This document shows positions 11,669 to 24,900 of a DNA stretch of 64,000 nucleotides, in pieces (the first letter of the stretch is position 1; each line of letters begins with the position of its first letter). The stretch is taken from positions 8,339,878 through 8,403,877 of the forward strand of contig LR746264.1 in NCBI GenBank assembly GCA_902729315.2. Reading direction: 5' to 3'. The position numbers and the translations under genes were made by a program. Source of the DNA: Spirodela intermedia (lineage: Eukaryota > Streptophyta > Magnoliopsida > Alismatales > Araceae). The notes under the pieces were generated by a model. The model ran no database searches and had not been told where the DNA came from. It was given only the letters and a program-made list of their open reading frames with translations.

Positions 11669-12840
11669 CCCACGAGGGCTCTCCGTCTTCGCTCTCCTCA
11701 CTCTCTTTCAACCTTTCTCTGCCGCCGCCGTTGGATGACACTGTATCCCAGTCGACTCGGGCTCCCATGTCAATACGCCTTTCGTGCCTGGTTCAGTTCT
11801 CGAAGACGTGGCCTTAGCTCATCGAGTTCTTATTGCCTATTTGCTTCCACCTTGCATATGGGTTTCGATATTTCTAACTCGAAGTTGGATTGTTAACTTT
11901 TCAGTGATCAGTGTGGTACTTCCGTTGCGATCTCGCTCCTCGACATGCACGTATGTGGTGGGAATACCAAGAAACATAGGAACAACAGCGAAAGTTTAGC
12001 CTTCCAAGACCAGCCGAGATCAGCTTTCTGCTTCTTCATGTAAATCAATCTATTGTCTCGCGTTTCCTGGAATTTCTCCTTCTCATTTGTCTTTCGAGAT
12101 ATGCATCGGCTCTTCCTCTTCCTACTCAATACAGGTAGATGGCTTTCTGAAGAATACAAGAATGTTTGCTACCTTCTTGTCTTCTTCTGGCTCTGGTTCT
12201 TTAGACCTTTTTAATCAGTTGTTTTGGCTTATGCTTAGTTTAGTCTCTCCAATCGTGTGTTCGACGAAAGGAAAACTCCCATCGACGCTTCACTGTGGCA
12301 ATTTTTATTTCGTCGTAGCCTCTCGAGAAAGACCGTAGTCATTAACCAGACGGGCCCGAGGTTCTGTCAGGAAGCACATTCGAGTTCCAATGGATTTTCA
12401 ACGTCCGTCTGTTAATCATTTCGATATGTTCATTGGTGGCATCGGGTACTTGCTTTCCGTCAGAAACTCCTTTTCCTCATCATAGGCTGCCTTTTCTTAT
12501 GTAATTCATGCAGCTTGCGACAATGTCACATTCGTGAGAAATATTTATAACTTTGTAATGTTTTTATTGGTGGGCCGTTTCTGTAAATACTTTTTTCCTT
12601 GAAGTTTCAAAGGATTCATATATAGTAATCACTGACGTATATCTGTCGGCTCATTTGATCTTATAAACATCGTTTTTTTTCCACCAAATGAGGTTCCAAT
12701 TGCTGGTTAAGATTTATCGCCTTCATCGTGGGTGGAAACCGTACAACTATTCTGTGTAGTGTCAGAGATTGTAAAAATCTTAGGTCAACACAATCTATGA
12801 TCTACTGTAGCTTGGGGCGTGGAGGTAGCTTGTCTTTTCT
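11669..12840. other. Region without recognised gene
   Basis: T/C-rich on the plus strand from about 11680 to 12300, becoming AT-rich. No open frame with family resemblance. If the exon-like segments further right are a real plus-strand gene, its 5' end would lie here. Confidence 0.4.
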
Positions 12841-12849
12841 CTTTATTCA

Positions 12850-15054
12850 GAAATCAGAGGCATCAGCTTGTTGCATCTGGATTGTGAGGTGAGTTCCAAC
12901 ACACGATCTAACATCCACAGTGTCTTTGGCTTAAGCTCGAGTTGCATCTGCACAAGCTGAGCCGCAGGTGAAATTAGTCTTCGAGGGTATTTCATTAGTG
13001 AGCAAAGTGAAGACCACGAAATGATGAGAGAGGCTTCTAGACAGATGCCTTCAGGATACAAATTTCTTTGCGACGTCTAATTTTTTTTAATGAAATGGAT
13101 TATCGCCGAACGAGACTGCCCACAATTGTAAGTTTCTGGTTAGAATAGCATAAGATGATTCTATTAATATTGCGAACCTGTAAGCGCGACCATTTGTTAG
13201 TATGGAAACTTTGAGACAATGTGCTGCTATGGATTTGGAGCTTTCTTCTGTCCATGTAGGGAAAGTTATATGAAAAACTGCAAGGCTGAGGGATGGGTGG
13301 AGATTGGCAGGGCAGCTTTTGAATTTTGGGCCAATATGTCACCTAAGGTGGTAATATCATTCTTCTACTAGGGAGATAATTATTTGGTCAAGATGATCTT
13401 TTGGTTTTCCCCTGCTTCATAGGATCATTCTTGTTTTTTCAGGAGAGGCATCCTTTTGTGAAACAAGCTGAACATGTTAATTCAGCTTATTTGAACAAAT
13501 TATTGGAGGAAGCCGGGGCAATTTCGCAGGTAATTTGCTGTCACTCTGCGCTGACGTATGCTATGCTTTTCTGCGCAATAGTGATTCATATGTGCGACGT
13601 GGTGGCTATTCTTTTTCCTTTCATGTGAACTTACCATTTCTTGGTGGAATTGGCGCAATACATTAGCATTTGGATAAAACACCGTCTCATATCTCTCCTT
13701 CAGTTGGTTTCCCTTTCACTTTCATTTATTTCATCAGAAGCCCATTCAGGAAATCGCCTACGGCAGGAATCATGTGGGTGTCAAATTAGTTATCAGTTGG
13801 ATAGATCTTACATTACTGTTCATGATCTGTTAGTTATTGCTTTACATTGTGCATCCTGTTCAGGAACTGTGAGTTGTCTGCGATTCGTGTTCTTGTATCT
13901 TCCCTTGCAGTTCTCACGGAACTCTCATTGTGCAAAATTTTAATGTGATGTTTAGTTTTGACTTTTATTTTCACTTCAAAAGGTCGAAGAATTTTAGAGG
14001 CTTACTGCAATGGCCTCAACATGTAGTTTTCTTACCTTTCAGACGTCTCAGCTGGCTCTAGAGATGTTTACCTTCTGCCTTAATGTCCCTTTCCAGGTAG
14101 ATTCTCTGGCTTGGCGACTGATTTCATTGTCATCAGAGTTGGGTTTCATAAAAATAAGAGGGCAAGACTTATATGTATATAATCTATCTATTATTTATAT
14201 TGCCAGGCTGTGGTGTGATCTCCTTGAAATTTTTGTTTCTGTTCTTCTTTCGACTCTTCACTAGCCCTGCAAACGAGCATATCATCAACACTGTGATAAA
14301 TAGAATTCTTTCTCAGTCACTAACCTTGTTGGATGATGTCATCTCGGTCAATACCAGAAGAATGGAGTCGTCCAGACAATTAAGGTACTATAATTTTCAG
14401 GATAGACCCAATAAAAAATTGATTCAGACAAAAAGCCCAATTAATTCATTCCGAGAAGCAAAATTGTTAGGGAATAGACACAAACAGGACGAACAGGGGG
14501 GAAAAAAAAAAGCTGTGAATATGATCTGTTTTTTCTCATCCTGCTGCTCTGTTTCATTTGATCACTCCTGCAACCCCCCCCCACCCCCCTCCCTCCTATA
14601 TTCATTCGCATGATACAAGAACTGCTGTGGATTTTATATGGTTTTAGGGGAAAATAAATGCCAATTCATTTTATTTCGTGCCCCTTTCATATCCATAGTT
14701 CCTGGCATATTATGGACAGTCTTCCCTGTAATCTCTCTCCCATCATCTCATCCCAACTGCTATTTTCTTCCTGGCTTTCAGGAGGAAGACGAGGCAGATT
14801 CTGCCGCGGTTGGCAAGATCGACCTGACGCGCTGCAGGGTTGGTCTTTCATAAATATATCCTTTTTCTTTCCTTTTTATAGCACAATTTGCAGATAATCT
14901 AATTATTTTGCGTTGCCCGTCTGGTGTTGCAGGAAGATGGGGACCCACTGGGCTACGGTGGATGTTTCCATTGGATGAATCATATGCTGTTTGAGAGCTT
15001 TGCCTCTTCCGACTGCTCTGATCCCTCCCCCTCCCGAGCCACGTCTCCCCATTA
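12850..15054 (+). other. Exon-like segments of an unresolved plus-strand gene or pseudogene
   Basis: Several open segments are bounded by good acceptor and donor signals. 13443-13529 (29 codons, starts ERHPFVKQAEHV, ends AGAISQ), 13738-13773 (KPIQEIAYGRNH) and 14043-14096 (TSQLALEMFTFCLNVPFQ) join in one frame. Further candidates are 14265-14384 (ANEHIINTVINRILSQSL), 14782-14838 (EEDEADSAAVGKIDL) and a last block from 14935 to a stop at 15052-15054. The junction from 14096 to 14265 does not keep frame with the best splice sites, and two candidate upstream exons (12850-12887, 12921-12967) also clash. I recognise no family. Either the splice choices are wrong, or this is a decayed gene. Confidence 0.35.
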
Positions 15055-15864
15055 GCTGGTTCACAAGCTCATTCACATATCAAGTAAGTATTATTCAAAA
15101 TATATAATTATTTTTATTTGAGAGAAAAAATGCACTGCATTTAATTGAAGATCCAACGCAGAACCCACCATGTCGGGATCTTTTTTTTATATAATTTAAT
15201 TATTTTTCCGTTGTGGATCTCGCCTTGTGGATCAGGGGATTTTGTTCGGCATTAGCAAGAGAGAAAGCGGGGGCCCCACCGACTCCTTTCGCGGGAAGAA
15301 CATGCCTGCGGTTTTGTTCCGGTCACCGTCGTCATCCGTCTCCCATTTTTTTGGAGGGGCTCAGATCCTCTGGGTCACCTGATCCTTCCATGCCTTTCTT
15401 GCTTCCCTGGAGAGGAAGACGTCGAGCCTCCCAGCTGAAGTCGCCGCTGACTGAGGAAATCCAGGACTGACGGTGGGCCCTACTTTTTGGTCAATGTTTC
15501 TCGAGGAGAAGTCGATTTGACGGATGTGTATGTATGCTGGTAGAATTATATTGTAATATAATATATCGAATTATTCCATAAGAATCTTGATACTTCTCTC
15601 TCTCTCTCTCTCTCTCTCTCTGGGGGAGAATGGAGAAAGGTGGGCTGGGCTTGTTTGGGCCAATAATTCATTGAACAGGGTTCATTATACAAATATGTAG
15701 GGGTAAGTCTATAAATATGGGAAAATGGAGAGGATATATTTATTTCGTTTGGAGATTTATCGCTTTCGTAAATTTTTCCTGCCCACAAAATGGTCCCCGC
15801 TAACGAGAGAAGAACCTCGGTCACGCTTCTAGCCTAAAATCGCGCTCTTCTCCGCCGAACTGGG
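15055..15864. other. Region upstream of the HAD-like gene
   Basis: AT-rich at 15080-15210, GC-rich at 15240-15470, and a CT tract at 15597-15621. No coding region recognised. It should include the promoter and leader of the HAD-like gene that starts at 15865. Confidence 0.5.
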
Positions 15865-18800
15865 ATGATGGCGTGCCCCTTTAGAAGCTCCTCCTTGGCA
15901 CCCCCGACGCCGGCGTCCGCCCGTTGTCGAGTGTCTCAGCTCCGTACGAAGCTCAAGTTATCTGTCCGTTCTCCCTCCCGTTTCTCTTCCCCACTCGAAG
16001 CTCCTCTCGCTCCTCTCCTCCTTCGATTTTTCCTTTTTCCTACTGTTTACTCTCTTTGTGGATTCTCAGCAGAGTTGGAAGCTTGCGAACGCCAAGAAGT
16101 GTGTGTGTGTCGCGAGAGCTTCTGGCCCGGAACCTGGGTCCGACGAAAAGAACGCTGGGGCTGGGTTCCCTTGCACCCCTAGCAAGGTGTTCGTGGAAGA
16201 GGTGATGCATTTTCATCTTTATTTATTCTTTATTCGGATGTTGTTGAATGATGTTTTAAATCAATAGTTTTGTTGGGATCTTCGAGCTTTTGTTTTGTTG
16301 TTCTTTCTCTCTTTTAATTTAATGAAGTAAACTCAGAAGTGGCGACTTCATCGACATCTAACAATTCCCAGTAAATTTTGTTTTTCAGGCAATTGGAGCC
16401 GAATATGGTGAAGGGTTTGAGACTTTCAGGATGGATGGTCCTTTGAAGGTCGATGTGGTAATGTATTTGTGGCCTTCTGGTGTTTTGTTTTTTTGATGCT
16501 ACATGATTCCTTATTGCCTAATTTTCTGATCAAAGGAATATTATGCTCCTTTTAGGATTATTTGAATGATAAGCTGCAGGAAAGCTTCCTTCAGAGAATA
16601 AGGCATGCTATGAAGCCTGATGAAACTTACGGTCTTATCTTTTCGTGGGACAATGTTGTGGTAATTTCTTCTTTTTTTAAAACTTTCTCACGAAATTTAT
16701 GTAATAATGTTTTCTATTTTCCTATTACTCAGATATATCCGTTATCATTTAAAGAAAATGCTATTTTTTTCTTTAGAAACTTTCATTGTGAGGCTTTTTA
16801 GTTTTTGTTGAAAGCTTGTGCTTCAGCATGGCCAGGCTGCAAGCTTACAATCACACTATTGCTCGAATATTTTAATGTAATCAGCTGATCTGATCTTGTC
16901 CTGCATGTGTTGATGTTATAGTTACTGATCAATGAAGAACCAGTGTATCTGAAACTCTGTATGCACTCTATGGCCACATTGAAAAAGCCAGCGTTGTACA
17001 TATTTTTTTCAATATTAACTGCTGCCGAGCATATTACACATCTTATGTTGTATATATTAATGAGTGATCCACGCAAGTGTTTGATATGTTGTTGGCTGCT
17101 TTGATGTACTTTCTTGTAGCATCAAAAATAATTTCCTAATGCTTTGTAAGTTTAATGGATAATTGAGCTGAGTTGGTAAATGGTCCAAAAGGGAGTTTTT
17201 TTGCTGATGCCCAAGCGAATTTTCTTGTTAGCTTGGTAATAACAGTGGACTACTTGGCTCACAAATTTTTTATATATTACGGTTTCATTTTGAATTTTGT
17301 GTTGATGGGCTGTTTTCTTTGCTACATTTCTCCAAGTTTTTTTGAATTTTTTTTGCCTTTGGCTTTGATGGTGAAGGCTCATCTGCTTCTTCTGATTTTC
17401 TCTGATGGAATATCCGTTTTTTTGTCAGGCTGATACTAGCTCTTTGAAGCTGTCTGCGTGGGAACAGCTTGCCTTTGAAGAAGGTGCGTGTAATCTGGCT
17501 CCTTTAATCTGTTGGTTTTCTAACTATCCTAATTGGGTTATACATATATATTTATATTTTGCAACTGATTGCAATTTCTGGAAATAATTTAATATTTTTT
17601 ACGTGGCATGTTGAGCTCTGAAAAAACTATTTAGTATGAAAAAAATTTAACATCTCAAAATAGGAAATCTACACGATCACATTTCTCCGTCACTTTGCTC
17701 TTTCAGGCAAAAATATGCCTCGGAATGGTCAAATACAACGGTCTATGCTTCATATGGCGGCTGATGACGTGCTACATAAGGTTTGAGTATAAATGCTTTA
17801 GTTAATGAAATTCCCAACTAATGCTTTCTAATAAGACATTGATTTCAAGGCTTGAGTGAGTCATAGTTGGTTATAATTTCAGCCTCTATGATTTAGGAAA
17901 ATCCTTGTTCTTCATGATATTTGAGTGCTCACCTTTTTTGCTTTAATAGTTTGCAACAAAATAAGGCCGAAAACCTGCTGACCAACATTTTTGATGAGTC
18001 GCGAAAATCAGTTATTTCGTTGATGTTCAAGTGCATGTTTATTGTATCGGTGTTTTGATTTCGAGGGAGAGTAGTAAGATTTTGAAATTTTTTGGGTTAT
18101 TGTTTCTGTGAAGCGTGACCTTACCAGTAGTAGATCCCCTCTCTATTTTTATCTTTTTGAGTGAAATCGGTGCAGAAAAATCCTTTGAGAAAATCATAAC
18201 CATTGTGCCGGGTTAGTCTTCATTTCACATCTCACTTTGGAACGTTAATAGCATATCCGGTAAAATTTTCAATATTTTACAGTACTTTGAACCCTTGTTC
18301 ATACCTTCTCCTGACTAGCGATCGACTCCTCCCTTACATGGATGGACGATCCAGTTTTGTTTAGCTTTTGAGTGCTTTTAGATTTCTTTCATCTCATGTG
18401 CGACTGACGAAGCTTTTGATGGCGTACGCATGCAAAGAATACTTGATTTTTCTCGTTCTGTCCAGTCCAGACTTCTCACTTTGGATCGAATCTGAGTTCT
18501 ACTATTTTTTTTCTATTTTGAGATTATTTCATCCGGAAGTTTTCTCGGTTCTCCTTTTCAGACCGTTTAGAAACTGCAGTTAATTCGACACCCGCGTAAG
18601 TTGTGTGTTCTTCTTGCATGCTCACGCCTGTTTGATGGAAGATTCTTGGATCGAAACTAATGTTCTCCTTTTTCTTCTGTAGATGTTATTCTTTCTTCAG
18701 TCGTCTGAGTATATATGGCTGTTCATTTTCTCTTTAGGTACTATTCTGGGGGGACGGAGCAGTTGACTTGGAGAGATTGAAGTCCAGACTTCTGCAGCTG

Positions 18801-20240
18801 TACTACGATAATCTTCTGAAAGTCAGATCTCCATCCGCCTATTCAATCCTTTTCTTTGCCATTAACGAGTTTGATTGCATGATACATCTTCTCCCATGAG
18901 TGTAGCTGACAGAACCTGTGGAGGGACTGAAAGAGTGGCTGGATGCGCTTTACACGGCTGGCACCCCCTGCGCTGTTGTCTCATGTCTCGACCGGAGGAA
19001 CATGCTTGAAGCTCTTGAGCGCATGGACCTCAGGAGATACTTTCAGGTGAGGCGGCCTCAGTCAACGTCTGGTCATCTGTGTCAACGGGTTCGTCTGGTG
19101 GCTAAGCTGCAGCCTGTCTGTTTTTGATCTGCAGGCTGTTGTGAGTGAAGAAGATGGAATGGAATCAATAGCTCATAGGTTTCTCTCGGCCGCAGTCAAG
19201 GTAGATCTCGGCCCACCCCAAAAAATAAAAATAAAAATAAAAATAATTTAATTTTTTAGATCTGCATTAGCATCTCAAGTTAATTTCTGTTCTGATTGGG
19301 TGGTGGCGCTGGACATTGTCGAGATCAAAGTCTCAATAATGCGTAGTAGAGAAAACCACTGCTTTGATTCCTTGATAGAAGCTGTCCCCAGATATGTAGT
19401 CAACTCCCTGGTCTCCTTCCATATATAGTCAACTTCCGGCCCTTATCCCTTAATGAATACCGGTGAGGGTGTTGCCTGTTCGTAGACGCGAATATTCTGT
19501 TTCTGGGTTTGACCTCCATAGCTCTGGTGTTCCAGTTGACCCGAGAATTTCGTCTCTCATTTTTTTCGCCACGATTCAAGCTCGTAGTATTTATACATAG
19601 AAACAAGATGGGTATGAACTCAGATTGCTGTCACGTGATCAGCCCGCAGTGATCTAATCTGGGTACCCAGCAAAATGGGCATCTGGGGATCACTGCTGGC
19701 TGGCGGCGGAAGTCAGAGCTGCAGTTTCCTATTATGGAAAGAGCGGCTCATCAGCTCGATCCTGGTGCGCCTGTATATGCATACATTTGACATCCCACCG
19801 TGTGGTCTCTGTCTGTTTAACCAGCTGGATCGGAAGCCGTCAAAGTGCGTAGTATTCGAGGATGATCCCAGAGGCATCACCGCGGCGCACAACTGTACGA
19901 TGATGGCCATCGGATTAATCGGCGCCCACCGTGCGTGAGTATCTTTGACTGAAAACCCAGCTCCTTGACTGATGCGTTTTTCCCCGTTGACTATTTCCCT
20001 CCCTTTTTACGTGCTATTCCGGGTTCATTTTCCTGAAGAGTAGAGTTGACTTGCGCTTTTTGGCGGCGCAGCTACGAGCTGGTGCAGGCTGACCTCACGG
20101 TGGGGTGCTTCAGCGATCTCTCGGTGATCAACCTTCGGAGGCTGTTTGCGCACAAAGGGTTTGGTTTCATGGAACTGCAGAAGCAGGTCGTGGAGAAATC
20201 CCCTCGCAAGAGGAAGCTCACCATCGACACGATCTTTTGA
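15865..20240 (+). CDS. HAD-superfamily plastid-type protein, 11 exons
   Basis: Exons: 15865-15930 (or -15963), 16070-16201, 16389-16457, 16556-16660, 17429-17483, 17707-17780, 18738-18821, 18906-19046, 19135-19200, 19825-19934, 20072-20240; 356 (or 367) residues. Frame is kept at every junction. The first donor is ambiguous: both options keep frame, and no ATG exists in the second exon's frame. The Ser/Arg/Pro-rich start looks like a transit peptide. The HAD-like core is clear: GLIFSWDNVVADT at motif I, TPCAVVSCLDRR at motif II, CVVFEDDPRGITAAH at motif IV. Motif I has Ser where the usual DxD has its nucleophilic Asp. The protein matches a conserved plant family often annotated as plastid phosphatase of riboflavin synthesis (CbbY-like); given motif I, activity is doubtful. 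The C-terminus ends in a basic stretch (SPRKRKLT) beyond the HAD fold. Confidence 0.88.
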
Positions 20241-20650
20241 CGGGATTTCCCCTTCTAGCATTTTTTCTTCTTTCTCTCTCTCTCTCTCTCTAGCACTCTC
20301 TCATCTGATGTAAAGCCCACATAGAATGATGGTTGTACAGGTGGTCGCAGTCTCTCTCTTCTCCTCCGTGCCCACACTCCCCCCTGTTATTTTATGGACG
20401 AAAGTCGCCTGGAAAGAAAAAGAAAATCGAAGACGAAAAGTGAGGGATATATGTAAGTTTGACATTCCGTGCGTTGACTTTTATAGCACATATTGGTGAG
20501 AAGAAATCAGTCTGGAAATAAAAAGGAAAAAGGAAAATTTGATGGCGAGAAGTGAGAGGGATGTATAGAAGTTTGACGTTACAAGCGTTGACTTCATAGC
20601 ACAATTAGCGGTCGCCCTCTGAAGCTGTTCTCGTCACCGCTTCTCCCTCT
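20241..20650. other. Short gap between convergent genes
   Basis: Only 410 bases separate the stop codons of the HAD-like gene (+) and the EngB-type gene (-), so it must hold both 3' UTRs. A CT tract lies at 20272-20292, followed by a degenerate direct repeat described separately. Confidence 0.7.
20402..20604. repeat. Degenerate tandem duplication (~110 bp unit) with TTGAC motifs
   Basis: Two similar blocks, about 20410-20495 and 20512-20604. Each begins CTGGAAA(G/T)AAAAA, continues with (G/A)AGTGAG(G/A)G, then a first TTGAC (AGTTTGAC), then GCGTTGACTT and ATAGCACA. Identity is imperfect, so the duplication is not recent. It lies wholly in the gap between two convergent genes. Confidence 0.75.
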
Positions 20651-21914
20651 CTATGGCTTCACAAACCGGGATAGCTTGGCGAGAGCCGTTCTCAAGCTGC
20701 GGATTCCAGCGCCAGATTTGGAGCTGACCATCATCTGCAGAGAAAGTCAACGATCAACGAAGGATACCGCGTTCTTTCTCCCTCTTAATGGCCCTCCAGC
20801 TTGAAGAACACATGAGCTTAATGTGGAGGGAGGATGAAGAGAGCCAGGCAAAAGTACTCACGACGGGGTTGACCACGGATGACTTCGGCTTCAGGTTCTG
20901 CATTAAAAAAAAACCGCGGTCAGAAATTCTGGAGGTCAAAACCCAAGTCCAGGTTCGGTGGGTCCAGCCGTCTTTCTACCTCTTCGATCTGCATGGCGCG
21001 GCGGGCGACGTCGACCGGGAAGACGACGTCAGTCTTGGTCAGTACGATCTGATATGGCATCTTTGACCTGCGCGACAACACGTGAGATTCCTAGAAGTCT
21101 TCGTAAAAGATGCAGCAGGGCTAATAACCGCTGGGCAGAATCTAGCTGCGCCTTATATTAGGAGAATAACAGCATCTCCATCAGCAGTGGGGACACGGAA
21201 TAGTGATGAATGTGGGGGACATGTCTGCCTTGAAGACTATGGCTAGGTGGTTGACTCTGACAGCAGATCCCCCAGGGAACAGGGCGTTTGACTCCATGGT
21301 GGCATGCCCACGTCAGAATTCCAGGACAAAAACTGCAGACATTCTAAATATAGTAAATGGGCTTTCCAAGAATTAGCTGTGGTTATATGGAATTATAGTT
21401 TTCACTTGAACATTGCATGAGGAGGTCAACGGTGTTCATCTCCATGCAGATGGTCCCAATGGAAAAAGGTTCACAATTCTGCGGTCCCTTGAAAAAAAAA
21501 AGAAAAAAAAAAGGACTCGACATCTCATTCATAACCAGGTGCTTCCAGTTTCAACCGTAAAATAAAGGGAAACCACGAGAGATCCGGTAGAAGAAAGTTA
21601 AAGTCTCGGGGGACTGAGAATCGAGTAATCAATAGCCTGTAATGGAAAAAAAAGTATAGATGACTATGACTTCTGTACCTTTCCATCAAGTCAATCAGCT
21701 CGTGATCCCTGGGCTTCATTCCCCATTTGGTGTCAACGAGGAGACAAACCCTTGTCAGACCCTCTCGTGTGGATACATATTCCTTCACCTATGGAATGCC
21801 AAGTGCAAGGCAGGTGTGGATGAATTGGTGCTAAATTGAAAATCTTCCTAGCAAGGAACGATGAGCATTCTAGGTCAGAAGTACAATCTTATCGAAATTT
21901 CAATAGTAGATGGA

Positions 21915-21986
<72 letters not shown>

Positions 21987-24900
21987 CACTTTTTGTACTG
22001 CATTATGAGAGTTTGAATGGCGAAGGAATGAAAAATATAGAACAAAGAAAAAGAAATGTGTAGGGTTCAAAGATAATTATCCTGTGAAGATAATTATACT
22101 AAAGTGAGATAAGTGAGTATATCGTAAGATCTGCGAAAAACTGTTGAAGAAAAGGCACTGCGAAAATAGCATCAGAGCTAATGATTATAGATTCATCATT
22201 ATCTCCATAAGTTCCAAATCTACGTATGTTTTTCTTTATTTTCTTCTCAAAATCTCATGCTTCACAATAGTTAGTCATTGTTCTCGGATTAAATAACATG
22301 AAAGGGGCAACCTTCCATGATGCATTTAAAATCCTATGCCAAGACTTTTCTACATAATGATTCCCGGTTCAATCGAGTTTCACGTTTCACAGAATTGGCT
22401 GCTTCTATCTGCCCAGATTCGTACGTTTCATTCTTCACTTTTCAAGGTACAATATTCGTTTCTGAAGATTATAACCACCGGAATCAACAATGATAGCCAA
22501 TGTAGTAGGGAGTAGATTCCCAAATCTCTGTTTAGTCGCGAGTTTCAATGATCTCAAGGCCGTACTAATTTTCCACGGTTATTCATTGATTCAAAGAAAA
22601 TATTATCACCGATTATGACATATTGGAATATAGATGAAGAAATATAATGAATCAGTAAAGAATATTGTTCAATTAAAATATATATATCCAACTAAAAATC
22701 AGATAGTATGTCTAATAAGCATACTCACGAGCTCCTCCCAAGCATCTTTAACCTCATCTTTTGCAAATGCAAAACCATATCCTGGTAAATCCACCAGACA
22801 AAGTTTTGATGCCAGCCTGAAGAAGTTAATGGTCTGCATAACAAAAGTAATTAGCAAGAACATTCAGGAGACCAGACGGTTAACTCATGTATAGACTTCA
22901 ATCTGGAAGCCCAAACTACCTGAGTAAGTCCAGGCTTATCAGATGTTCGTACTACTCCCCACTGCCTGGTAAGGGCATTCAACAGAGAAGATTTCCCGAC
23001 GTTTGACCTTCCTGATGACAGGCAAGTTTAGTGGAAGCTGTTACTTCGCACTCCATGGATAGGAAGATTAGAATGAAAGGATGCAACTAGAAAAAAACAA
23101 GATTCTTCAATATATCTGCCAATTTCAAGGCTTCTATTAGAAAAAACTGTAAGACAGACTAGGTCAAATGAGGTTCACATGTCAAAGCTTTATGTAGTAG
23201 CCATTGTCAATGAAATCATTATGGACCGGATAATTAAAGAAGTGCAGATCCAAACTCTCGGGGAAATTGAATCCATTTAAGGGGATAAGAAGGCATCTAT
23301 AGGATCGGAGTAGATTGAGCCCTTTACAACTAATTCCACCCGGTTCAGTCCAGGAAAGAGGGTGAAAGAAGAAAAATATCTAAACTTTTTTTCTTTATGG
23401 TTTTACTTTATGTTACCTTTTTAGAGTGAATTTTTTCTTGGGATTAGATTCTCTGTTCATCTTCTTATCTTCCTTTCCCTTTTTTCCTCTACATTCCTTT
23501 ATTCTACCGTCGAAAGGCAGATTCCATCAACCTTTAAATTTTAGGGTGAATCAATATTACCCTTAATATCAAATTCAGAATGCCAATGAAATGCTCAAAT
23601 CGGCTAATTTGAATCGAAATCGACAAGTTTCTAGAACCTCGATTTCTACCCCTTTGATTTGAGCATGGGAGGCAAAGTGTTAATCGAAATCGGAGAGAGA
23701 TGGGAGGTAAAGGCAGAAAAGGATGCAAAAAGGCAGACGGTAGAAGGTAATTTCTATCCCTTTGATGCCACTGCTATGGCCATTTGTTGACCACTTAGTA
23801 ACATGTAGACCACAAGTGGCACCCTCATCTGAAACCAGATAGAATATTGCACGTGCTAAAGAGTTTTGGCCAGAACCCCATCTTAAATTCTGTCAGTCAC
23901 ATCGGTAGAAAGGAAGAAAGATCCTGCATGGAGTCCCTATAGCTAAGCCTAACATTCTATGGCACTGAAAACGTAACATCCTCCATAGGCGACCTCAGTG
24001 TTAGTACATATAGGGGTTATGGGATGGTGATGTAACAAAAAGATGGAAATTTCTTGGCTCGATGTATTTAAGGGAGTTCGTCAAAGCTAGATAGAATCAG
24101 ATGATCACGACGAAAAATAATTGATTCTAAAAAGAAAAGATGGAAGTCAAAGACAACGGAACTCCTATTCAGGGTTCTGCTCTCAACTGTAACTCATTAA
24201 GGGCTATCGTATCTCACGATCTTTTTGTCCAGAACTTTTCAACAAATAGCCAGCTGCCTTGACACCTCAACAGTTGAAGTTTAAGTCCTATAACTTTCCT
24301 AATGTATTGAATCACAAAAGAAAGCATACGATCATAATGTAGTATGGCATGTACTAACTGTCAAAAGCTTTAGAACATGATGAACTCTTTCAAATGGAGT
24401 TCCAAGATATTAGTGAAAGAAAAGAAAAGACAATAAAAAATATCCTTGTTTCTTCCCAATTTCCTACTTTTATACGATTCGTCCTACTATTTTATGGCCT
24501 CAGTTTCCTATCTAACAATCATAAATCCCTTGATATCTAAGAAAAATTCTGAGATAAACGAAGATAACTACCGTTAACGAAGAAAGGTAATAAGAAGTTA
24601 CATGACTACATTTGGCGTATGATGTATTTGTAGAAAGTGAAAAAAGAGATGGAAAAATTTGCGATTGCTACAATCATATGATCAACACCTCATAGTTACT
24701 GTTTTGCTACAAATTAAACAAATGGATGAAAGAAAAAGAACCACAAAATTTTAGTAAATCAATGAGCACGGTTCATTTGGAGACAGAGAGTAATAACACC
24801 AACGTTAATAAAACTTGTATCCGATTTGGGGAGAATATCTTATAAGCACATTAAACAACAAAAAAGCTACAGCATTTTAAGATTCCTAATATGACGTAAC

